Position numbers and translations under genes: made by a program. A DNA stretch of 64,000 nucleotides from Pirellulaceae bacterium (GTDB taxonomy: Bacteria > Planctomycetota > Planctomycetia > Pirellulales > Pirellulaceae), in contig JAHBXT010000003.1 of the NCBI GenBank assembly GCA_019636385.1, positions 868,001-932,000 on the forward strand, written 5' to 3'. The notes beneath the pieces were generated by a model. The model had not been told where the DNA came from, ran no database searches, and worked only from the letters and a program-made list of their open reading frames with translations. Below are positions 18,465 to 28,021 of this stretch, in pieces (position 1 is the stretch's first letter; every line of letters begins with the position of its first letter).

Positions 18465-20759
18465 TCAATGCGCAGATGGCCGATAATACGGTTTGCTCGC
18501 TGCATACAGCTCGAGCCTGGACTTCAGGGATTCCACCAGAACTGGGGCACCAGCCTGTTCCGCTTGTGATAGCGCGGTTTGAACTGCATCGACAGCATCG
18601 GCAAATCTCCCGACAGCAGCATAGGCTGCGGCCAGCGTATCTAGAAGTCCAATCGCTTGGTCTTGGCTGGACATCTTAGCCGGGTCCTGCAAGATTTCGC
18701 GGATATTAGACTCGGCAAGTGCAACCGCTTCCGCACCGGATCTAATTTCCGGTCGAGCGTCGGTGGCTAGTAGCCATGCTAGATTATTAGCCGCCATTAC
18801 AAGATGCGAATCTAAGCTGACAGCGGTACGATAATGGGCAATGGCCCCCTCTACATCTCCCTGTCCATCCAACAACAGCCCATACTCCAGATGATGTGAC
18901 GCCGGATTGGAGACCAATGGAATGGCATGGTCTAAATGGTAGCGCGCTTTGGCGAAATTTCGATGATCAATATGATACCTGGCTAAGCGCGAGTGCGCTT
19001 CACCCATGCTGGGATTCAATTCAAGAGCTCGCTCGTACAGCGGTAGCGCTTCATCGCGACGCTGGAGGGCATCTAGGACAACGGCTTTGTTGTAATAGGC
19101 ATCGGCGAAAAGTGGCTGTCGTTGGATGGCGAGGTCATTAGCCATTAACGCCTCGTCGTACCGACCGTCATCCAGCAGTCCGCCTCCGAGGTTCGAGTAG
19201 TTGCGAGCGACATCGCGCAGGGTCTGCATGGGCCAGTTACACATGACGGCAACAATTCCCACGACGAGCGCACCCGGCAACCACAGACGAGCCTTTCCTG
19301 GTCGCCCGATCACAGGCATCCACTCGGGCAATCTTGCGAGGCCAGCAGAAGCAAACAAAATCGCCACCGGAACCAGCGGATAGCGATACCTAGCGACCAC
19401 GAAGAATAAGACTGTCGACGCGGCCAACAGCACAAATAAACCGTAAAAAACCCACAACTCCCGCCAATGCTGTCGTGTGACCCACGCTCCCCACACGGCC
19501 AAAGGCATGAGGATGCCAAAGTGCCACAGTCGATATAGCCACCGCAATACAAGCGAATACTCGGCATACAAGTCGATGGACTCGGAATCCACCAGTTCAA
19601 TGGCGTGAATTGTCAGCAGCGACTTCCAGGCCAGCAGCTTCATCCAGTCCAAGGGCTGGCTGAAAATATAGTCCGCCGATCGTCGCAACCAGAAACTGGA
19701 CACCTCGCCGGGGGATAATGACCTGCCAACTGACTGCTCGGCCAGTCGAATAGCATCCTGTCGCTCATACCGAGGGTCTCCGCGACCTGATTGCAGCGGC
19801 TGATAGGTTCCGTTAGCCCCCGCATGATTGCCGATGAAAAAGTTAGGCCCAACTTGAGAAGTTGTCAGTAAGAATTCGCCGCCGACGTAGTAATTGCGCA
19901 GGCCGACAGGCAGCAGGACGAGCGCCATGGCTGCTGTAAACAGCCCAGCTCCTGCCCAGCGCTTTGTTCGCGGTTGCTCAGAGAATTGTAGTAGAATCCA
20001 AGCCAACATCAGCGGGAATGCAATACGCGCATTCTCTCGGTTCAGCGTTAGGGCTGCCAGCGTGACTCCTGCGGCTGCCAACCATGGCCAGGTTCGTCGA
20101 TGTTGAGCTTCGACCATCAGCCACAATAAAGTGCTGACCAATAGCAGATCCAAGGCGGCTTTTTGAACTAGGCCGTCAAAAAAGATTGCGGCAGGATAAA
20201 CTGCCAGCATCAAGCCAGCGAACCAGCCGGCTCGCAGCCCAAACAGCCGATTCGCGCACTGGGCGATTAAGACACAAGAAACAGCCCCGAATACCGCCTG
20301 CATCACACGGACAATCGTCAAGCTATGACCCAAAACAGCGTAGACGATGGCCAACAGGTAAGGATATAGCGGTGACTGGTAAAACACCTCTGTCCCCAAC
20401 CATTGCCCAGCAGCGATTTGTTGAGCCCACGCGTCGTAAGCTCGACCATCAATCAGCAGCGTCGAGAAGGGCAGTGTGCCAGCGAGTTCACCCAGGTAAA
20501 TCAGCCGCACGGCTAGTGAAGCTACCAGAATGCATAGCAACTGAACGAGCTTTTGCCGGGGCGTTGATTGGAGTGTTGCGAGCAGCGATGGGGGGCGGTC
20601 GGCGGGGGCTGCCCGCTGTGATGCGGCGGGGACTCTCAGTTGCGTTCTGTTCCATCGACCCTGACGCGTTGACCGGCTCTTTTTCAAGCGACACCAACAG
20701 GAAATAGACAGGGAAGCAAGCACCAAAGCGGATAGCTGGAACGCCGCCACTCGCATCAA
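18465..20759 (-). CDS. GT39-like membrane glycosyltransferase with TPR C-terminus
   Basis: The 764-residue protein has a basic N-terminal region of about 65 residues, then about 10-11 hydrophobic segments up to about residue 500. The first extracytoplasmic loop (LLIDGRAYDAWAQQIAAGQW, then FYQSPLYPYLLAI) matches the ArnT/PMT (GT39, GT-C) family, which transfers sugars from lipid-linked donors. The last 240 residues form TPR repeats, for example YYNKAVVLDALQRRDEALPL, likely on the outer side for protein binding. PMT-TPR fusions are common in planctomycetes; the acceptor is unknown. The frame has no other ATG close to the first membrane segment, so the long start is kept. It converges with the DHPS-like gene across a 30-base gap. 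Confidence 0.8.
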   Translation of the reverse strand: MMRVAAFQLSALVLASLSISCWCRLKKSRSTRQGRWNRTQLRVPAASQRAAPADRPPSLLATLQSTPRQKLVQLLCILVASLAVRLIYLGELAGTLPFSTLLIDGRAYDAWAQQIAAGQWLGTEVFYQSPLYPYLLAIVYAVLGHSLTIVRVMQAVFGAVSCVLIAQCANRLFGLRAGWFAGLMLAVYPAAIFFDGLVQKAALDLLLVSTLLWLMVEAQHRRTWPWLAAAGVTLAALTLNRENARIAFPLMLAWILLQFSEQPRTKRWAGAGLFTAAMALVLLPVGLRNYYVGGEFLLTTSQVGPNFFIGNHAGANGTYQPLQSGRGDPRYERQDAIRLAEQSVGRSLSPGEVSSFWLRRSADYIFSQPLDWMKLLAWKSLLTIHAIELVDSESIDLYAEYSLVLRWLYRLWHFGILMPLAVWGAWVTRQHWRELWVFYGLFVLLAASTVLFFVVARYRYPLVPVAILFASAGLARLPEWMPVIGRPGKARLWLPGALVVGIVAVMCNWPMQTLRDVARNYSNLGGGLLDDGRYDEALMANDLAIQRQPLFADAYYNKAVVLDALQRRDEALPLYERALELNPSMGEAHSRLARYHIDHRNFAKARYHLDHAIPLVSNPASHHLEYGLLLDGQGDVEGAIAHYRTAVSLDSHLVMAANNLAWLLATDARPEIRSGAEAVALAESNIREILQDPAKMSSQDQAIGLLDTLAAAYAAVGRFADAVDAVQTALSQAEQAGAPVLVESLKSRLELYAASKPYYRPSAH

Positions 20760-21001
20760 GGGTTCGGCCTCAACGGGCCAATCAAGAACTATCCGGAGCC
20801 AGGAATGCGAATGGACGAGCAGTTTAACAGATCAGCCACTCAAATGGAGTTGTCAACTTGAATATATTGCACAATCCAATAGGCCAAAAGCCCATTCGTC
20901 CCCATCAGCACTTGGTATCGCCAAACGGTGATTGAATGCTTTTCACCCTCTGGCGATCGCGGCTCTCAGATATCCACCGTCTGGTGAGGTTAGTAACGGA
21001 A

Positions 21002-21466
21002 CTAAGCTTCATCGCTGGCTCGTAGCGCCGGCGTTACCAGCAGCTGATGGTCGCAGAATTCGTTTGACGAAAAATAGAGCGCCAGTTCGCGAGCAGCGCT
21101 CTCAGGGCTGTCGGATGCATGCACGAGATTCATTTGCCGCGAACTAGAAAAGTCGCCACGAATGGTTCCTGGATTGGCCTTCAACCCGTTGGTTGCACCC
21201 AGCATATCGCGAATCAGTCGAATGACGTCCAGGCCCTCGATCGCCATCGCCACGATGGGAGCCGAAGTGATGAACGCCTCCAGGCTAGGATAGAACGGTT
21301 TGGAAACGTGTTCAGCATAGTGCTGCTTGGCCAGCTCGGGGGTAACTCGCAGCATCTTCAGGGCTACGATATTCAGCCCTTTGGCTTCAAAGCGGGCAAT
21401 GATTTGCCCCATCAAACGCCGCTCGACGCAGTCTGGCTTGAGCAATACCAAGGATCGTTCCAACAT
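21002..21466 (-). CDS. ndk: Nucleoside diphosphate kinase
   Basis: The start ATG at 21464-21466 has GGAG nine bases upstream; upstream frame (to 21670) is not part of the family. The 154-residue enzyme transfers the gamma phosphate of ATP to nucleoside diphosphates through a phospho-histidine. The family markers are ERSLVLLKPDCVERRLMGQI at the N-terminus, MLGATNGLKANPGTIRGDF, and the active-site NLVHASDSPESAARELALYF, where His sits in the N-x-x-H-x-S-D motif. Length is slightly above the usual 135-150, with a short C-terminal extension (LLVTPALRASDEA). It is divergent from ilvN with 487 bases between. Confidence 0.96.
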   Translation of the reverse strand: MLERSLVLLKPDCVERRLMGQIIARFEAKGLNIVALKMLRVTPELAKQHYAEHVSKPFYPSLEAFITSAPIVAMAIEGLDVIRLIRDMLGATNGLKANPGTIRGDFSSSRQMNLVHASDSPESAARELALYFSSNEFCDHQLLVTPALRASDEA

Positions 21467-21953
21467 AATTAGCGGTCTCCGGTCATCCAAAGCGTGAAAA
21501 CGAGTGAGCGACAACCGTGGAGCCGACAACCTCAGGTTCCACGGAGAGGCAGAATTGTGGCTTGATTCGCCGCTGGCGCGAAGTCGGCTCAGGCAAAAAC
21601 AGCCGAAAATGGCGGTGCTCCATGGTTCAAAACGCTTGTCAAACGCAAGTTTCGAGTCGGATTTGTTCAACTCGAACGATTGGGTGAACCCTGCCTACGC
21701 CAGGCGGTCTTTTAGGCGAGCGGCCGATTTTGTAGCTGCCTTTGCCTGACGTTGAGCGAGCTGCCAATATGAATACACCAGTAGCTGCCGGCGCCAGACG
21801 GTGGAAAGGCAGCTCGCCCAGTGGACTCAAATCTCATCGAGACTTGAGCAAAACGGGGGGGGCAAGTATCATGCTTGGCTTACCTGATTCCGCCCCGAGT
21901 ACACCGGTTTTGGCCTCGGCTGTCGGCTGACTATCACCAATGGAAATAACCGT
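21467..21953. other. Intergenic region between divergent ndk and ilvN
   Basis: The stretch contains short open frames (21504-21749, 21742-21930) that lack ribosome sites and recognisable products. A run of seven G's lies near 21856. No T-box or attenuator-like hairpin series was recognised upstream of ilvN, nor any tRNA. Confidence 0.4.
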
Positions 21954-22475
21954 ATGCGGCATTTGTTGTCGGCGCTGGTTCATAACGTGCCTGGCGTTCT
22001 ATCCCATATTTCTGGACTTTTGGCTTCGCGCGGCTACAACATCGACTCGTTGGCCGTCGGTGAAACGGAGAACCCGGGTCTGTCGCGCATGACCTTTGTG
22101 GTCGTTGGCGATGACCGTGTTTTGGATCAGGTGCGCAAGCAACTGGAAAAGGTCGTGACGGTTGTATCTGTCGAAGATATTAGCTCCTGCGATTTTGTCG
22201 AGCGTGATTTGATGCTCATCAAAGTCCGCTCCGACGGTGGCCAGCGAACGGAAATTCGCGAGTTGGTCGAGATTTTTCGCGGGCGCGTCGTCGATGTTGG
22301 CGCCACGGAACTGATGATTGAAATCGCTGGTCGCGAAAGCAAAATCGAAGCCTTTATCGAGCGCATGCGACCCTATGGTATTGTCGAGGTCAGCCGCACC
22401 GGTCGCATCGCATTGGTGCGCAGCGGACAGCGTAGCTCCGAACCTGCCGAAGCGATTGCCAACTTGGCCGAATGA
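21954..22475 (+). CDS. ilvN: Acetolactate synthase small (regulatory) subunit
   Basis: The 173-residue protein starts with the ACT domain of the IlvN/IlvH family: MRHLLSALVHNVPGVLSHIS, then GLLASRGYNIDSLAVG and GLSRMTFVV. The C-terminal ALS_ss_C domain follows (VDVGATELMIEIAG, then KIEAFIERMRPYGIVEVSRT, GRIALVR). It binds the catalytic subunit and confers valine feedback inhibition in the first step of branched-chain amino acid synthesis. Full length for the family. The catalytic subunit gene ilvB is not in the window. ilvC follows after 87 bases in the same direction, so the pair is likely co-transcribed. Confidence 0.96.
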   Translation: MRHLLSALVHNVPGVLSHISGLLASRGYNIDSLAVGETENPGLSRMTFVVVGDDRVLDQVRKQLEKVVTVVSVEDISSCDFVERDLMLIKVRSDGGQRTEIRELVEIFRGRVVDVGATELMIEIAGRESKIEAFIERMRPYGIVEVSRTGRIALVRSGQRSSEPAEAIANLAE

Positions 22476-22562
22476 CAGACCTGCTCGTTTTCACCCGATC
22501 GCGGTCACTGCTGCCGCTCACTCAATAACCCCAATTTTCCCGCTGAATTCTGAAAGATTTCC

Positions 22563-23567
22563 ATGGCCGCAAAGATTTACTACGACAACGACGCCGACCT
22601 GTCGGTGCTCAAGAACAAGACTATTGCTATCCTGGGTTACGGTTCGCAGGGGCACGCGCAAGCCCAGAACCTTCGCGAAAGTGGCTGCAAGGTTGTGATT
22701 GGTCAGCGTCCAGGCAGTAAGAATTATGACCTGGCGGTCAGCCACAACTTCAAGCCCGTCGATGTGGCTGAGGCCGTCAAGCAAGCTGACATCGTCAACA
22801 TTCTGTTGCCGGACGAGGTGCAAGGCGACATCTATCGCAATCACATTCAACCCAACCTGCAGCCTGGCAACGTGCTGATGTGCTCGCACGGTTTTAATAT
22901 CCACTTTGGCCAGATCGAACCGCCCGCCGGCATTGACGCGCTGTTGGTCGCCCCCAAGGGGCCAGGCCACTTAGTACGCAGTGAGTTCGTCAAAGGTGGC
23001 GGCGTGCCGGGCTTGATCGCTCTTTCCGACGGAGCCAGTGACACCACTTTCAAAATCGGATTGGCCTATGCCAAGGGTATTGGCGCGACTCGCGGAGGTG
23101 TGATTCACACAACCTTTGCCGAAGAAACTGAAACCGACTTGTTCGGCGAACAGGTTGTTCTGTGTGGTGGCGCGAGCGCACTGGTCAAGGCGGCCTATGA
23201 AACTTTGGTCGAGGCCGGCTATCAACCAGAAATGGCCTACTTTGAGTGTATGCATGAGCTGAAGTTGATCGTCGATCTGTTCTATCAAGGCGGTCTGAAC
23301 TACATGCGGTATAGCGTCTCGAATACCGCCGAGTACGGCGACTACGTGACCGGCCCGCGGATCATCACCGACGAGACCAAGCAAGTCATGAAGCAAGTGC
23401 TGAGGGAAATTCAGGAAGGCAAGTTTGCCCGTGAATGGATTCTAGAAAATCGAGCTGGTGCCCCGGCTTTCAAGTCTCGGCGACGTCTGGAACGTTCGCA
23501 TCCGATCGAAGAGGTCGGCAAGCGCTTGCGAAGATTGATGAGCTGGATCGACGCCAAAGAAGTTTAA
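22563..23567 (+). CDS. ilvC: Ketol-acid reductoisomerase (NADP+)
   Basis: The 334-residue class I enzyme converts acetolactate or acetohydroxybutyrate to dihydroxy acids in valine, leucine and isoleucine synthesis. The Rossmann motif is AILGYGSQGHAQAQNLRESG near residue 20. Further markers are LVAPKGPGHLVRSEF, the metal-ligand segment FGEQVVLCGGASALV, and the C-terminal knotted domain FECMHELKLIVDLFYQGGL and YSVSNTAEYGDY. The usual class I length is about 330. The GQRPGSKN stretch with Arg suggests NADPH preference (inference). It is 18 bases upstream of the UvrA-like gene, implying an operon ilvN-ilvC-uvrA-like. Confidence 0.97.
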   Translation: MAAKIYYDNDADLSVLKNKTIAILGYGSQGHAQAQNLRESGCKVVIGQRPGSKNYDLAVSHNFKPVDVAEAVKQADIVNILLPDEVQGDIYRNHIQPNLQPGNVLMCSHGFNIHFGQIEPPAGIDALLVAPKGPGHLVRSEFVKGGGVPGLIALSDGASDTTFKIGLAYAKGIGATRGGVIHTTFAEETETDLFGEQVVLCGGASALVKAAYETLVEAGYQPEMAYFECMHELKLIVDLFYQGGLNYMRYSVSNTAEYGDYVTGPRIITDETKQVMKQVLREIQEGKFAREWILENRAGAPAFKSRRRLERSHPIEEVGKRLRRLMSWIDAKEV

Positions 23568-23609
23568 TTTAACGGATCGCCTGCGGTGACCAACGGACGT
23601 ACCCCGCCG

Positions 23610-26465
23610 ATGATTTCTTTGCGCGGGGTGCGCGTCCACAATTTGAAGAATGTGGATGTTGATATTCCCCGCAGTGCGCTGGTGGCCATTTGTGGTCTCT
23701 CGGGCTCCGGCAAAACATCGTTGGCGCTCGATACGCTGTACGCCGAAGGACAACGGCGCTACATCGAAAGTTTTTCGACGTATACGCGACAGTTCTTGCA
23801 GCGTTTCGACAAACCCGATTACGATCGGATCGACGGGCTAACTCCGGCGTTGGCGGTTACTCGTAGCGGCGCACCGCGCGGCAATCGCAGCACGGTGGGC
23901 ACCTCTAGCCAATCGCTGGACTATTTGAGACTGCTGTTCTCGAAAGTTGCACAATTGTTTTGCTACGGTTGTGGTCGAAGTGTCCAATCTGCTAGCCCAC
24001 AGTCGGTAGCCGCCATCGTGCAGCAATTGCCTAGCAGCATCAAGCTAATGTTGGCATGTAGCGTCAGTTGGCAAGACGCAGATCAACGTTCCCAAGTATT
24101 GGCCGATCTACAACAGCAAGGCTTTGTGCGACTGATTGCTGGCCAGCAGATTTGGCACTTGAGCGACGATCGTCGAGCCGATCTGGCAAAGGCACTTCCC
24201 AAATCGGGCGGCGCCTGGGTTGTCGTTGATCGCTTGCGCGGCGGCATGCTCAGCGATCGGTCCGTGCCCAGTTTAGAAACTGCTTTCGCTCTGGGCGATG
24301 GTAGCGTGCGTCTGTGGTGCTCAGGTGACGAGACGCTACTGGAAGAATCGTTGGCAAAATGGATCTCGCCAGCCACACGAGCGGAACTGTCAATCGACAA
24401 TGTGAGCTGGCTTGGCGTAGATTTTGCGACTCGCCTCATTTGTCCGGCATGTGATATCGACTATCCATCGCCCGAACCGCAGCTCTTCAATTTTAATAGT
24501 CCGCTCGGTGCCTGCCCGACGTGTGAAGGCTTTGGCGATACGGTGGACTTGGACATGAGTTTAATCGTTCCCGATCCACGCAAGTCGATCGCCGATGGGG
24601 CTATCGCCCCCTGGAATACGCCGTCCTACGCCGGAATGCTGCAGGATCTGTTGCAACATGCCAAGCGATTGAGGATTCCTGTTGATGTGCCGTTTCACCG
24701 GCTGACGCCCCAGCAGGTCTCTGTGATTCGCGACGGCAACGAAAAGCTGGGCTATGGTGGCTTGGCCGCATTCTTTGCCTGGCTGGAGCGCAAAAAATAC
24801 AAGATGCACGTGCGCGTGTTTCTGTCGCGATGGCGCAGCTACCATCGCTGTTCTCAGTGCCAGGGTGCGCGGCTCAAGAAGGAGGCGCTGGCCTATCAAG
24901 TCGCTGGACACAACCTGGCACAGCTTTGCAATGCGTCGATCGTGGAACTGACGAAATTGTTCGGTAGTTTAAACGAACAGCTCGACAGCCAGCAGCGGAC
25001 AATCGCCCGCCAACCGTGGCAGCAGTTATTAGCCAGATTGCAGTACTTGCAGTTGGTTGGGTTGGGTTATCTTTCGTTGGATCGCCCCCTGCGCACGCTC
25101 AGTGGTGGCGAAGCCCAACGCGCGGCCCTGACCGCGGCGCTAGGTTCCAGTCTGGTCAATATGCTGTACGTCCTAGATGAACCTTCGGTGGGCTTACATC
25201 CACACGACGTCGAGCAATTGGGACAGGCCATTTCTAATCTGACGTGTCGTGGCAATACGGTGGTCATGGTCGAGCACGAGGAAGCGCTGTTGGAGCGCGC
25301 TGAGTGGATCATCGAAGTCGGACCGGGAGCCGGTTCAGCAGGAGGTAGAATTGTATACTCCGGTCCACGCAGCGAACTGCTGAAGTCGGATACGTTGACG
25401 GGCAGTTATTTGAGCGGCTCGCGCGTGGTGCCCATTCCGGCAGCGCGCCGCCAACCCCGCGGTAGTTTGAAGTTGACCGGTTGCCGCGGGAATAACTTAC
25501 AGAATCTGGACGTCGAGTTTCCGCTGGGCGTTCTGTGTCTGGTGACCGGCGTAAGCGGTTCGGGCAAGAGTTCGCTGGTGCAAGATACTCTGCATGGAGC
25601 GATCTCCAATCGCTTGACGACCGCCCGCCTGCCGACCTTGCCCTACGATAGTCTGTTGGGGCTGAGTCACGTGGATGATTGCATCCTGGTCGATCAAGCC
25701 CCTATCAGTCGCTCACCACGCAGCAATCCGGTGACCTATGTTCGCGCCTTGGATGAGATTCGGCGCGTGTTCGCGGAAACCACCGAGGCCAAAATTCGCG
25801 GGTTCTCCGCCGGGCATTTTAGTTTTAATGGCCCCTTGGGACGTTGTCCGAAGTGCGAGGGCGACGGGGTGCTGCAGATCGACATGCAGTTTCTGGCCGA
25901 TGTGTTTCGCACCTGCCCGGATTGCGGCGGTACGCGCTATCGTCACGAAATCTTACAAGTGCGTTATCGCGATCATCATATTGCCGATGTGCTGCAGTTG
26001 ACCGTTCAGGATGCGCTGCATTTTTTCCGAGGCCAAGAGAAGGTCCGGCACAAGTTGAGTATTCTGGCCAGCGTGGGGCTGGATTATTTGCAACTTGGCC
26101 AGCCAGCTACGACGCTCAGTGCAGGTGAGGCCCAGCGTTTGAAACTAGCCAGTTTTTTGGCCACCGCCACCAAACGCAAGACGCTGTTCATTCTGGATGA
26201 GCCAACTACAGGACTGCATACGCATGATATCGTTCAGTTGCTCGATTGCTTCGACGCGCTGCTGGAAGCCGACCATTCGTTGATTGTGGTCGAGCACAAT
26301 TTGCATTTGATGGCGGCAGCCGATTACATCATCGATCTCGGCCCGGGAGCAGCCGAACAAGGTGGACGGATTGTAGCCAGCGGTCCACCAGCCCACATTG
26401 CCAACCATCCACAGTCAATTACCGGTCGTTACCTGCGTCAGGCCGCCGATCAGGGGCGTGGATAA
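23610..26465 (+). CDS. uvrA: UvrA-like ABC ATPase (probably a UvrA paralogue)
   Basis: From the ATG at 23610 the protein has 951 residues (959 from the GTG at 23586). Two ABC ATPase modules with UvrA layout are present. The first has CGLSGSGKTSLALDTLYAEG and the signature LSGGEAQRAALTAALGSS; the second has VTGVSGSGKSSLVQDTLHGA and LSAGEAQRLKLASFLATATK, ending in LDEPTTGLHTHD. Zinc modules are visible as CPACDIDYP, GACPTCEGFG, RCSQCQGARL, GRCPKCEGDG and CPDCGGTRY. UvrA scans DNA for bulky lesions with UvrB. Several normally conserved blocks differ: TYTRQFLQRFDKPDYDRIDG, RSGAPRGNRSTVGT, and LSAGEAQR for LSGGEAQR. A second, canonical uvrA elsewhere in the genome is therefore likely. The gene follows ilvC closely and overlaps the FGGY kinase gene tail to tail by 16 bases. 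Confidence 0.88.
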   Translation: MISLRGVRVHNLKNVDVDIPRSALVAICGLSGSGKTSLALDTLYAEGQRRYIESFSTYTRQFLQRFDKPDYDRIDGLTPALAVTRSGAPRGNRSTVGTSSQSLDYLRLLFSKVAQLFCYGCGRSVQSASPQSVAAIVQQLPSSIKLMLACSVSWQDADQRSQVLADLQQQGFVRLIAGQQIWHLSDDRRADLAKALPKSGGAWVVVDRLRGGMLSDRSVPSLETAFALGDGSVRLWCSGDETLLEESLAKWISPATRAELSIDNVSWLGVDFATRLICPACDIDYPSPEPQLFNFNSPLGACPTCEGFGDTVDLDMSLIVPDPRKSIADGAIAPWNTPSYAGMLQDLLQHAKRLRIPVDVPFHRLTPQQVSVIRDGNEKLGYGGLAAFFAWLERKKYKMHVRVFLSRWRSYHRCSQCQGARLKKEALAYQVAGHNLAQLCNASIVELTKLFGSLNEQLDSQQRTIARQPWQQLLARLQYLQLVGLGYLSLDRPLRTLSGGEAQRAALTAALGSSLVNMLYVLDEPSVGLHPHDVEQLGQAISNLTCRGNTVVMVEHEEALLERAEWIIEVGPGAGSAGGRIVYSGPRSELLKSDTLTGSYLSGSRVVPIPAARRQPRGSLKLTGCRGNNLQNLDVEFPLGVLCLVTGVSGSGKSSLVQDTLHGAISNRLTTARLPTLPYDSLLGLSHVDDCILVDQAPISRSPRSNPVTYVRALDEIRRVFAETTEAKIRGFSAGHFSFNGPLGRCPKCEGDGVLQIDMQFLADVFRTCPDCGGTRYRHEILQVRYRDHHIADVLQLTVQDALHFFRGQEKVRHKLSILASVGLDYLQLGQPATTLSAGEAQRLKLASFLATATKRKTLFILDEPTTGLHTHDIVQLLDCFDALLEADHSLIVVEHNLHLMAAADYIIDLGPGAAEQGGRIVASGPPAHIANHPQSITGRYLRQAADQGRG

Positions 26466-28021
26466 CCGGTGATCGCCTGTATTTCGCGGTATAACGGCCG
26501 CAGTTTACGATACATTTGTAGGTAAATGCGATCATACAGTTGACGATAGAGCTGCACGTTCTCGGTAATCGGTTCGAAGCGCTGGCCAACCCGCACCATC
26601 TGGCTCACGGCTGTCGCGTAGTCTGGATAATGTCTCAATCCCACGGCCATGTTGACCGCTGTGCCCAGAAGGCTGGCTTCAAAGGTATGTGGACGTTCGG
26701 CTGGTAAAGCACAGATGTCGGCCATGATCTGCATGATGTTGTCACTTTGCGAGCCACCGCCGGCAATTCGCACGACCTGAAAGTTGCAGCCTAATCGGCG
26801 CGCGGTCTTTTGTAGGCCCTGCTTGAGCGCATAACCAAGTCCTTCGACGATCGAGCGGTACAAATACGGTCGGGTATGCACATCACCAAACCCCAGCACA
26901 CAGCCCTTGGCCGCCGGGTCAGGATAGCGCACGCCGGCTCCCCAGTACGGTTGAGTCATCAGGCCCAGGCACCCGGCCGGCACATCGGCTAAAAACTGAT
27001 CCAGCAGTTTCTCCGGCGATACATTCTGTGTAGCTGCCTGCTGTTGTTCGGCGTGTCCAAACTGGTCGCGGAACCAGGAGATCATCCAAAAGCCCTTGTA
27101 GATCATGATTTCGCTGTTGTACATGCCGGCTACTGCGCTCGGGTAGAGCGGTACCAGTCGTTCGACTTCGCGATATCGAGCCGTCACGGCCTGCACGGTG
27201 GCTGTCGTTCCCAGGCTCAAGCAGGCGACCTGTTGACTGTTGATGACGCCTGAGCCTAGCACTTCGGCTGCCTTATCAGCGGCTCCGGCCAACAGTGGCA
27301 ATCCGCTGGGGATGCCCGTTTGTCGCGCCGACAGGTCGGTGATCGTGCCCAGCTGTTGACCTGTGGCAAACAATTGCGGCAGCCGGTCGGTAGGTACGTC
27401 GAACAACCGCCGCTTCCAATTGCCTTCCGAATACCAGCGCTGCAGCTTGTAGTCAAACGGCAAATAGCCCACCGTGCTGGCCACGGACTCATGGTATTGG
27501 CCACACAACTTGAAATTTAAAAATCCTGATAATGTCAAATACTTGTGCGTGGCGGCAACGACATCAGGCTGGTTTTGCACCAGCCAATTCCATTCAGCGT
27601 TCTTGTAGGTGTGCCGCAGCAGTGAATAGATCCCCAGTGGCCTTAGCAATGTTTCGATCGGCGCGGGCAGCAGGCGCTGCATGGCAGCCTTGCGATCATC
27701 CAGCCACAGAATGGCTGGCCGCAGCGCCTGGCCTGTGGCATCCACGTTGATCATCGTCGCGCGCTGCGATGTTAGTGAGACAGCGCTCAGTCGCTTGGGC
27801 TCCACCACCCGGCGCTGGAGCAATTGATTGCAGGACTGGCACAGCATCGTCCAATAGTAATCCGGGTGCTGCTCGGCCCAGCCGGGCTGCACCGAGAAGT
27901 ACGGTTCGATTGCCACCTTCTCGATATCCAGTATCTGCCCGCGACCATCGACGATGGCCGCGCGGATTGACTGCGTACCTGCGTCAATTGCCAAATAGTA
28001 TCCCTCAGTTGTCCAAGCCAA
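26450..28021 (-). CDS. FGGY-family carbohydrate/polyol kinase
   Basis: The 523-residue protein has the two actin-like ATPase lobes of the FGGY family. The N-terminal phosphate loop is YYLAIDAGTQSIRAAIVDGR. The substrate-side Asp-containing motif is AILWLDDRKA. A nucleotide-binding segment GAADKAAEVLGSGVI follows, with the family signature near RIAGGGSQSDNIMQIMADIC in the second lobe. Substrate cannot be set by eye: glycerol, xylulose, ribulose and erythritol kinases share this fold. It is the last gene of a three-gene operon with glpD and an alkyl-DHAP-synthase-like gene; its ATG overlaps the end of that gene by 17 bases. The setting points to a C3 or polyol substrate (inference). Confidence 0.9.
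   Translation of the reverse strand: MAWTTEGYYLAIDAGTQSIRAAIVDGRGQILDIEKVAIEPYFSVQPGWAEQHPDYYWTMLCQSCNQLLQRRVVEPKRLSAVSLTSQRATMINVDATGQALRPAILWLDDRKAAMQRLLPAPIETLLRPLGIYSLLRHTYKNAEWNWLVQNQPDVVAATHKYLTLSGFLNFKLCGQYHESVASTVGYLPFDYKLQRWYSEGNWKRRLFDVPTDRLPQLFATGQQLGTITDLSARQTGIPSGLPLLAGAADKAAEVLGSGVINSQQVACLSLGTTATVQAVTARYREVERLVPLYPSAVAGMYNSEIMIYKGFWMISWFRDQFGHAEQQQAATQNVSPEKLLDQFLADVPAGCLGLMTQPYWGAGVRYPDPAAKGCVLGFGDVHTRPYLYRSIVEGLGYALKQGLQKTARRLGCNFQVVRIAGGGSQSDNIMQIMADICALPAERPHTFEASLLGTAVNMAVGLRHYPDYATAVSQMVRVGQRFEPITENVQLYRQLYDRIYLQMYRKLRPLYREIQAITGYPRP

Noticed and set aside
21467..21953. Possible T-box, attenuator or tRNA upstream of ilvN
   Set aside because: No conserved T-box bulge, no leucine/valine leader peptide and no TPsiC-arm pattern could be found by eye.
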